Assembly: GCA_038046085.1 (NCBI GenBank)
Contig: JBBSWW010000039.1
Coordinates: forward strand, 1 to 17,630
Source: GW2011-AR18 sp038046085
GTDB lineage: Archaea > Nanobdellota > Nanobdellia > SCGC-AAA011-G17 > GW2011-AR18
DNA length: 17,630 bases
Reading direction: 5' to 3'
Part shown: positions 12,820-17,630 of the stretch, one piece after another
How the letters are laid out: every line of letters begins with the position of its first letter
Numbering within the stretch: the stretch's first letter is position 1
The notes under the pieces: generated by a model
The model's input: only the letters and a program-made list of their open reading frames with translations
What the model was told of the DNA's origin: nothing
Database searches by the model: none
Made by a program: the position numbers and the translations under genes

Positions 12820-13410
12820 TTACTTCGTTTCTATATTCAGGATCATTAGGGTTTCCTTAGGTATTAAGCTTTGGAATGCAGAAATAGACTCTATACTTGC
12901 AATAGAATTAGGTAGGCGTTCACAAATTAATCCTAGTGATTCCTCAGTCTCTATCCCATTTCTATATTTTAGTAAAGCTAACTCTAAATCAGGATGTTTT
13001 CTTATCTCTCTTAAAATTTTTGGAAATGCTTTGTATTCTTCACTTCTTTCTTGCCATATGTCTAAATTTATTTCTGATAAGGAAAATCCTTGCCATGTTT
13101 TAATCTGTCTTTCTATTCTTGTTTTTAATTTTTCTAATTCTAATTTTTTCTTTTCTAACTCTTCAATTTGTTCTATTGCTTGTTTCCATGTTGGTTGTGG
13201 AGTGGTTCTCCTTCCAGAATCTCTGATTGTTTTTGGTTTTTGTGGTGTTGGTTGTGGTATCTGTTGTTGTAATGTTACGATCTCTTGATTATATTCTTCA
13301 GTTTTTTCTGCCAATTTAGGTAAAAATGAAAAATAGACAGCGATTAATCCAGTACCAACGCCTACAATAGTCTTTTTCTTATGTTTTCTTAAGAAATCAA
13401 ATAAACCCAT
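12820..13410 (-). CDS. Membrane-anchored coiled-coil protein, function unknown
   Basis: 196-aa protein with a basic N-terminus (MGLFDFLRKHKKK) and a single membrane span at about 14-32 (TIVGVGTGLIAVYFSFL). Then come a short coil, a Pro/Gln-rich linker (about 47-75, PQPTPQKPK), a second coiled coil (about 75-105, AIEQIEELEKKKLELEKLK), and a C-terminal soluble segment with LSEINLDIWQERSEEYKAF and GLICERLPNSIASIE. By the positive-inside rule the bulk of the protein would be outside the cytoplasm. I recognise no family. It precedes the small coiled-coil gene at 12781 and then the site-2 protease, and it is divergent from the dikinase-like gene across a 100-bp AT-rich spacer. A TATA-like stretch lies around 13431-13440. 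Confidence 0.75.
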   Translation of the reverse strand: MGLFDFLRKHKKKTIVGVGTGLIAVYFSFLPKLAEKTEEYNQEIVTLQQQIPQPTPQKPKTIRDSGRRTTPQPTWKQAIEQIEELEKKKLELEKLKTRIERQIKTWQGFSLSEINLDIWQERSEEYKAFPKILREIRKHPDLELALLKYRNGIETEESLGLICERLPNSIASIESISAFQSLIPKETLMILNIETK

Positions 13411-13510
13411 ATCTTTTCTAAATTTTTTATATTTAATAATCTTATGTTATTATATAATGATTATATCAGATTATAACAATATTTAACAAACATTCTTTTA
13501 GTTTAGATAT

Positions 13511-15127
13511 ATGAAAAGAACTGATTTTTCTAGAGAATCTCAAATAGTTGGTAGAGATTTTAATGAACTGATAAGAAAATATGGTGGTAAGGCTGCTGGT
13601 CTTCATTTAGCTGAGAAAATATTTCATGATAGTCGTAACTTCATGTCAGATTCACCAATAATACCTAGGAGTGCTGCAATTACTACATCCCTTTATGATA
13701 TTGCAGAATCTATATTAAAAAATGCTATTCCTAAACCTTTGGAATGGTATAAAGAGAAATATAAAAATAATCCTTCATGGCAGGTAAATAATGATAAAAC
13801 AGCTATTCTAAATTCTGATATTTCAGATGTTCTCTATACTGATGAAAATTTTATGAAAGAATTAAATAAAAATCTTAAAAATTGCAGAAGAAAATTTCAT
13901 TTGTATCAATTTGATTATGAATATCATTTAAGATCTTCTTCAACTATTGAAGATTTTGTTGATGACAGGTATTTTGGTACTTTCACAACTTTGCAGAGGA
14001 AAGAAGTTTTTAATAAAAGTAAGAGAAGAGGTAAACTTCCTTTAGCTGCTGATATTGTAGAATTGATTAAATGGTTCTATACTATGAAACATCATACTAA
14101 TGGTAGTTTTGAATTAAGTGATGAAGATTCTCTTGGTATGATATTGATGGAATCTATTCCAGGTCTTCATGTTATATCTTATTCTTCATATCCAGAAATA
14201 CCAGGCTCTCCTGTTGTGCATGAAGTTTCAAAAGTTTCTCATTATGAAGATTCAGCTCCTAATCCACTTGTATTTATAAAAGTTCATGGCAATAATATTA
14301 ATGATATAGAGGTTATTCCTGCAACATCAAATGCTTATTTTATATTAGATCCTAAAGAAGAACTGCATATGCATAGTGCAACTACAAAATCTTATCATGA
14401 ATTCGAAAATCCGTTTGATATTAATGGTGTTAGATCTCCTATATCATTTGAGGATATAAGAAAACTTAGTCGTAATGCAAGGACTTTAGAAAATGTTTTG
14501 GGTTATAGTGCTAATACTGAAACGATTTTATTTAATAATGGAGGCTCTTATTATACACATTATCTTGTTCAGTTAAGGCCTGTTCCTGTTGTAGAAAACT
14601 TTTCTCAACTTAAAGACCCAGATCCTTCACTTCATGTTCTTGCTGAAACCCCTTTTGTTTATGGTGCTTTTAATTATCGTGCTCCTGTTCTATTTACTGA
14701 AGATAAAAATGTTGCAGCTTACACTCCTGGTATATCAATAGAAAAGCCTGTTATTGTATATGGCTCTGAATCTCGTAAAGGTCACAGGTTATTTTTTGAT
14801 AATAAAGGAGATAATTGTGTTGCAATGATTAATCCTGAACAAGGAAGGACTTTAAGTCATGAACACAGTATATTTCCAATGTTTGGTGCAGATAGAAATA
14901 AATTTCACGCTATTGGTGTTCCTCAATTGTCTGATTTGTTTACTAAACTAATACCTACAAATTATCCATTATTGAATGGTCAATTACCTAGAGGTTTTAG
15001 AGAGTCTCCTTTCTCTTTGGTTATTGAATCTGATGGTAGAAATGGAAGAGTCTCTGTTCCTAAAGAATTTTTAGAACTTTATAAAAATACAATATATGTT
15101 GAACCTAAAACTTATGAAGAATTCTAG
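13511..15127 (+). CDS. Divergent PEP-synthase/dikinase-like protein lacking the C-terminal barrel
   Basis: 538-aa protein whose first part resembles the N-terminal ATP-grasp domain of PEP synthase, pyruvate phosphate dikinase and rifampin phosphotransferase. It has YGGKAAGLHLAEK (24-36, compare GGKNASLGEM), HLRSSSTIEDFVDDRYFGTF (139-158, compare RSSATAEDLPDASFAGQ), MILMESIPGL, and YLVQLRPVP (351-359, compare YILQARP). Towards the C-terminus GRTLSHEHSI (445-454), followed by AIGVP, resembles the swivelling phosphohistidine motif (GGxTSHAAIVARExGIP), with H450 or H452 as possible phosphate carrier. The PEP/pyruvate TIM-barrel is absent and about 60 residues follow. A substrate-specific ATP-dependent phosphotransferase, or a catalytically dead relative, are the options. 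A weak TATA (ATATTTAACA) lies about 26 bp upstream. Confidence 0.7.
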   Translation: MKRTDFSRESQIVGRDFNELIRKYGGKAAGLHLAEKIFHDSRNFMSDSPIIPRSAAITTSLYDIAESILKNAIPKPLEWYKEKYKNNPSWQVNNDKTAILNSDISDVLYTDENFMKELNKNLKNCRRKFHLYQFDYEYHLRSSSTIEDFVDDRYFGTFTTLQRKEVFNKSKRRGKLPLAADIVELIKWFYTMKHHTNGSFELSDEDSLGMILMESIPGLHVISYSSYPEIPGSPVVHEVSKVSHYEDSAPNPLVFIKVHGNNINDIEVIPATSNAYFILDPKEELHMHSATTKSYHEFENPFDINGVRSPISFEDIRKLSRNARTLENVLGYSANTETILFNNGGSYYTHYLVQLRPVPVVENFSQLKDPDPSLHVLAETPFVYGAFNYRAPVLFTEDKNVAAYTPGISIEKPVIVYGSESRKGHRLFFDNKGDNCVAMINPEQGRTLSHEHSIFPMFGADRNKFHAIGVPQLSDLFTKLIPTNYPLLNGQLPRGFRESPFSLVIESDGRNGRVSVPKEFLELYKNTIYVEPKTYEEF

Positions 15128-15130
15128 AAT

Positions 15131-15292
15131 TTACTTCTTTCTCACAGTTCTTAATGCTAATGATCCGCAGCTTCTGCATGTTACCATCCCTCTTCTTACT
15201 TTTGAAGGATCTGCTCTCTTTCTACTTTTACATTTTCTGCATACGAATATGTTCTTGTACAATCTTTGATTTGCTTCTGGGAATTTTACCAT
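15131..15292 (-). CDS. rpl40e: 50S ribosomal protein L40e
   Basis: 53-aa zinc-ribbon ribosomal protein of the large subunit. It begins MVKFPEANQRLYKNIFVCRKC, matching the archaeal L40e start (M-KFPEAEARLFNVKICMRC). Four zinc ligands sit at C18-x2-C21 and C39-x2-C42, with a basic linker between (SRKRADPSKVRRG) and a basic tail (LRTVRKK). Length fits the family at about 47-55 aa. The ATG is 3 nt after the stop of aIF5A, so the two form one operon transcribed from the aIF5A promoter. It is easy to miss because of its size. The gene converges on the dikinase-like gene, with a 3-bp gap between stops. Confidence 0.93.
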   Translation of the reverse strand: MVKFPEANQRLYKNIFVCRKCKSRKRADPSKVRRGMVTCRSCGSLALRTVRKK

Positions 15293-15295
15293 GTT

Positions 15296-15688
15296 TTACT
15301 TTCCTTGTTTCATTACTTTTTTATCCATTACTATCCAGTATACTACTTGTCCATTCTCTTTTATCTGGTCTTTCATCTCTTCTGGAATCTCTAGATCAAA
15401 TGTTTCGTAAGTCTCATTATCCATTACATTTGCTTTTCCTGAGCCTACTGATAATACTTGTGCTATCTTTTTCTCTATGATTGGTACAACTACATTATCG
15501 CTTCCAGGATATAATTCGATTCTCTTCTGTCCGTCGATTATTCCTACAGCTTCTATCCTGCATTTTGCAGATCCATGTTTTCCTGTCTTGCTGGTTTGTA
15601 TGCTTTTAACTACGCATGCTTGATTCTGGAAAATTACATAACTTCCTACTTTCAAGTTTCCTGCTGTTGTTAATCTTGTCTCTGCCAT
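15296..15688 (-). CDS. eif5A: Translation factor aIF5A
   Basis: 130-aa archaeal orthologue of eIF5A / bacterial EF-P. It enters the ribosomal E site and promotes peptide-bond formation at difficult sequences such as polyproline. The hypusine loop is SKTGKHGSAK (33-42), with K37 as the residue converted to deoxyhypusine or hypusine. The N-terminal SH3-like domain (about 7-70, LKVGSYVIFQNQACVVKSI) and the C-terminal OB domain (about 72-128, EKKIAQVLSVGSGKANVMD) are both complete. Length is typical. The reverse-strand TATA TTTATAAAG (around 15711-15719) is centred about 27 bp before the ATG, so it is leaderless. L40e follows in the same transcript. Divergent from the FKBP gene. Confidence 0.96.
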   Translation of the reverse strand: MAETRLTTAGNLKVGSYVIFQNQACVVKSIQTSKTGKHGSAKCRIEAVGIIDGQKRIELYPGSDNVVVPIIEKKIAQVLSVGSGKANVMDNETYETFDLEIPEEMKDQIKENGQVVYWIVMDKKVMKQGK

Positions 15689-15763
15689 TGTTTGTTGTAG
15701 ACTACGTATTCTTTATAAATGTTTCTCAGCTTTGAAGTACCTATTTTTATTTTAACAAAAAAC

Positions 15764-15771
15764 TTTAAATA
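15764..15771 (+). promoter_or_regulatory. TATA box that fixes the FKBP start
   Basis: TTTAAATA is centred 26.5 bp before the ATG at 15794. An upstream in-frame ATG at 15719 lies before this TATA box and would add 25 residues not expected for the family, so 15794 is the better start. Confidence 0.6.
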
Positions 15772-15793
15772 TACTATACTTTTACTCCAATTT

Positions 15794-16450
15794 ATGGTTT
15801 TGACTAAAGAATCTGACTTTGTTGAGATTGATTATGTAGGCAGGATTAAGGATTCTAATAAAATATTTGATTTAACTTCTGAAGCTTTGGCTAAAAAAGA
15901 AGGCATTAAGAGTATTGGTCATCATCATTATGGTTCTAAAGTTATCTGTCTTGGTATGAATAATATTCTTTCTGCTATTGATAAGTTCTTGATAAATAAA
16001 GAGACTGGTAAGACTTATACTCTTGAATTATCTCCTGAACAGGCTTTTGGAAAAAAAGATCCTAAATTGATGAAAATCTTTCCTGTAGATGCTCTAAAAA
16101 AACAGAATATTAATCCTGTTCCTGGTCTGCAGATTAATGCTACAGGTCTTTTAGGAACTATTGTGAATGTTGCAGGTGGTCGTGTTACTATTGATTTCAA
16201 TCATCCTTTAGCTTCTAAACACTTACTATACGAGATAACAATTAATAAAATAGTATCTGATGATAAACAAAAAATTTCTTCATTAGTCCAATCATTGATA
16301 GGATTGCATGATCATGACTTTGCAGTTGATATTGAATCTAATAAAGCAGTAATAAACTCAGGCACTAAGCTTCCTAAAGACATTAAAGATGTTTTTACAA
16401 AAAAAGTTAAGGCAATTATTCCTAGTATTGATGTCTCATTTAGCGAATAA
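15794..16450 (+). CDS. FKBP-type peptidyl-prolyl isomerase (long archaeal form)
   Basis: 218-aa cytosolic peptidyl-prolyl cis-trans isomerase and chaperone of the FKBP/SlyD type. The N-terminal FKBP part has DFVEIDYVGRIKDSNKIFD, and CLGMNNILSAIDKFLINKETG. An insert-in-flap chaperone domain follows, with AFGKKDPKLMKIFPVDALKKQ, GLQINATGLLGTIVNVAGGRVTIDFNHPLA. The fold closes with LLYEITINKIV. The C-terminal extension of about 70 residues places it with the long archaeal FKBPs of about 26 kDa. Start at 15794 is chosen from the TATA position; the in-frame 15719 start would put a hydrophobic stretch (FKYTILLLQF) ahead of the domain and has no promoter support. It is divergent from the aIF5A operon and followed by ftsZ, which has its own TATA. 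Confidence 0.93.
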   Translation: MVLTKESDFVEIDYVGRIKDSNKIFDLTSEALAKKEGIKSIGHHHYGSKVICLGMNNILSAIDKFLINKETGKTYTLELSPEQAFGKKDPKLMKIFPVDALKKQNINPVPGLQINATGLLGTIVNVAGGRVTIDFNHPLASKHLLYEITINKIVSDDKQKISSLVQSLIGLHDHDFAVDIESNKAVINSGTKLPKDIKDVFTKKVKAIIPSIDVSFSE

Positions 16451-16476
16451 AAAAATCTTGTTCTACCATAATTAAA

Positions 16477-16484
16477 TTTAAATA
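16477..16484 (+). promoter_or_regulatory. TATA box of ftsZ
   Basis: TTTAAATA is centred 25.5 bp before the ftsZ ATG at 16506, in the 55-bp gap after the FKBP stop. It predicts a leaderless ftsZ mRNA. Confidence 0.6.
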
Positions 16485-16505
16485 TGAGTAAAAATTAATG
16501 TTTTC

Positions 16506-17630
16506 ATGGAAGGAATTTTACGTTCAGCTAATGAAAGAGCATCTCAGGCTAGTTTTAAGCAGGCTCCTAAAAAAGTCACTGCTGTTGATGAGGAATTAGA
16601 AGAATTATTAACTAAACAGAAAGCTAAGATAAAAGTTATTGGTTGCGGTGGTGGTGGTAATAATACTATTAATCGTATGTCAGAAGTTGGTATTGCTGGT
16701 ACTGAGACTGTTGCTATCAATACTGATGCTCAGGATTTATTATATACAAATGCTAATATTAAGATTTTAATTGGTAGAGAATTAACATCTGGTCTTGGTG
16801 CTGGTTCTATTCCTAAAGTTGGAGAGGATTCAGCTAAAGAAAATGAAAAAGAGATCAGGGATGCTATTCACGGTTCAGATATTGTTTTCATCACTTGTGG
16901 TTTAGGTGGTGGTACTGGTACTGGAGCAGCTCCTGTTGTTGCAGAATTAGCTAAGAAACAAGGAATATTAACAGTTGCTATTGTTACTTTACCTTTCGCT
17001 ATGGAAGGTCAGAGAAGATATGCTAATGCTCTTTCTGGTTTAGAAAAACTAGAGACTGTCGTAGATACTTTAATTGTTATTCCTAATGATAAACTGATTG
17101 AATTATGTCATGACTTGCCTTTACATACTGCTTTCAAAGTTGCAGATGAAATTTTAACAAATGCAGTTAAAGGTATTGCTGAACTAGTTACAAAACCTGG
17201 ATTAGTTAATCTTGACTTTGCTGATATAAAGACAGTTATGGGCAAAGGTGGAGTTGCTATGATCGGTGTCGGTGAATCTGATTCTGATAATAGAGCTATT
17301 GAATCTGTAGAAAAAGCAATTCAGAATCCTTTATTAGATGTTGATATTACAGGAGCTAATGGTGCTTTGATTAATATTTTAGGTGGCCCTAACATGACTC
17401 TTGATGAAGCTAGGAAAATTGTTGAGACAATTACTGAAAGATTAGATGAAGATGCAAGAGTAATTTGGGGAGCTCAAATCTCTGAAGATTTAGAAAATAC
17501 TATCAGGACATTATTAATTGTTACAGGAGTTACCTCACCTCAGATTTTCGGTGCTAGAAAAAACGCTCATAAAGGTGAAGTTAAGAAAAAAACTATTGAA
17601 TCAGAATTAGGTATTGATTTTATTGAATAA
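16506..17630 (+). CDS. ftsZ: Cell division GTPase FtsZ
   Basis: 374-aa tubulin-fold GTPase that polymerises into the division ring. GTP-binding motifs are visible: VIGCGGGGNNTINRM (44-58), INTDAQDL (71-78), the tubulin signature GLGGGTGTG (132-140), and TLPFAMEGQRR (161-171). The synergy (T7) loop is NLDFADIKTVM, with N235, D237 and D240. An N-terminal extension of about 40 residues (ILRSANERASQASFK, VDEELEELL) and a short tail ending ELGIDFIE resemble archaeal FtsZ1 more than FtsZ2; this assignment is inference and needs a tree. The gene is complete, its TAA being the last three bases of the window. It has its own TATA box and appears to be leaderless and monocistronic on its 5' side. Confidence 0.97.
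   Translation: MEGILRSANERASQASFKQAPKKVTAVDEELEELLTKQKAKIKVIGCGGGGNNTINRMSEVGIAGTETVAINTDAQDLLYTNANIKILIGRELTSGLGAGSIPKVGEDSAKENEKEIRDAIHGSDIVFITCGLGGGTGTGAAPVVAELAKKQGILTVAIVTLPFAMEGQRRYANALSGLEKLETVVDTLIVIPNDKLIELCHDLPLHTAFKVADEILTNAVKGIAELVTKPGLVNLDFADIKTVMGKGGVAMIGVGESDSDNRAIESVEKAIQNPLLDVDITGANGALINILGGPNMTLDEARKIVETITERLDEDARVIWGAQISEDLENTIRTLLIVTGVTSPQIFGARKNAHKGEVKKKTIESELGIDFIE

Noticed and set aside
13031..13288. Forward-strand Cys/Ser-rich frame of 85 codons
   Set aside because: Antisense to the coiled-coil gene; its composition mirrors the Lys/Glu-rich codons on the other strand.
15154..15480. Forward-strand hydrophobic frame of 108 codons
   Set aside because: Antisense to L40e and aIF5A, both clearly recognised.
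15719..15793. N-terminal 25-residue extension of the FKBP protein
   Set aside because: The promoter TATA (15764-15771) lies inside it, and the family starts near the ATG at 15794.

Overview
This window reads as a compact, AT-rich archaeal chromosome segment. Archaeal markers are ribosomal proteins S8e and L40e, a TFIIB-type transcription factor (TFB), Orc1/Cdc6, aIF5A with its hypusine-loop lysine, an archaeal-type site-2 protease and FtsZ. Several small genes of unknown family, the short proteins and the strong AT bias suggest a DPANN-like lineage (Woesearchaeota/Pacearchaeota type); that placement is inference. TGA, TAA and TAG all act as stops. Most promoters have an A/T-rich TATA box centred about 25-28 bp before the start codon, so most mRNAs should be leaderless. 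I used this spacing to correct two starts (4421 and 15794). Shine-Dalgarno motifs appear mainly in a few special places (8503, 8616, 5231).

Layout. 50-2472: S8e, an AAA_14/DUF4143 ATPase, and a convergent signal-peptide/C-terminal-anchor membrane protein. 2473-2783: an unusual regulatory region with a palindrome, GGTCA repeats and two TATA boxes, ahead of TFB (2784-3749). 3781-5884: two small tandem paralogues of unknown family, a small CARF-like Rossmann protein, and an unknown coiled-coil gene coupled by a GTGA overlap to a HAD phosphatase. 5885-8771: a possible replication-initiator locus. A Bro-N/antirepressor-type gene, an Orc1/Cdc6 gene and an unknown reverse-strand gene lie between two copies (42/43 identical) of a GC-rich element. 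The element has a TCCACTGGA dyad resembling archaeal origin recognition boxes and runs directly into a TATA box. The second copy drives two microprotein ORFs, each with a perfect SD.

8772-11285: a metallophosphoesterase, a convergent lysine-rich microprotein, a TatD nuclease and a divergent Nudix hydrolase sharing a perfectly palindromic promoter, then a reverse-strand cassette of three ATGA-overlapping membrane genes whose last two are tandem paralogous single-span microproteins. 11346-13410: site-2 protease with PDZ domain, downstream of two coiled-coil genes of unknown function. 13511-15127: a divergent PEP-synthase/dikinase-like protein that lacks the C-terminal barrel. 15131-15688: an aIF5A-L40e operon on the reverse strand. 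15794-17630: an FKBP-type chaperone/isomerase and a complete FtsZ.

The most interesting material is the repeated ORB-like promoter element around orc1/cdc6, the hidden microprotein genes (8517-8737, 10799-11004, 9385-9498), and the truncated dikinase-like enzyme. I saw no CRISPR array, tRNA, rRNA or insertion sequence.
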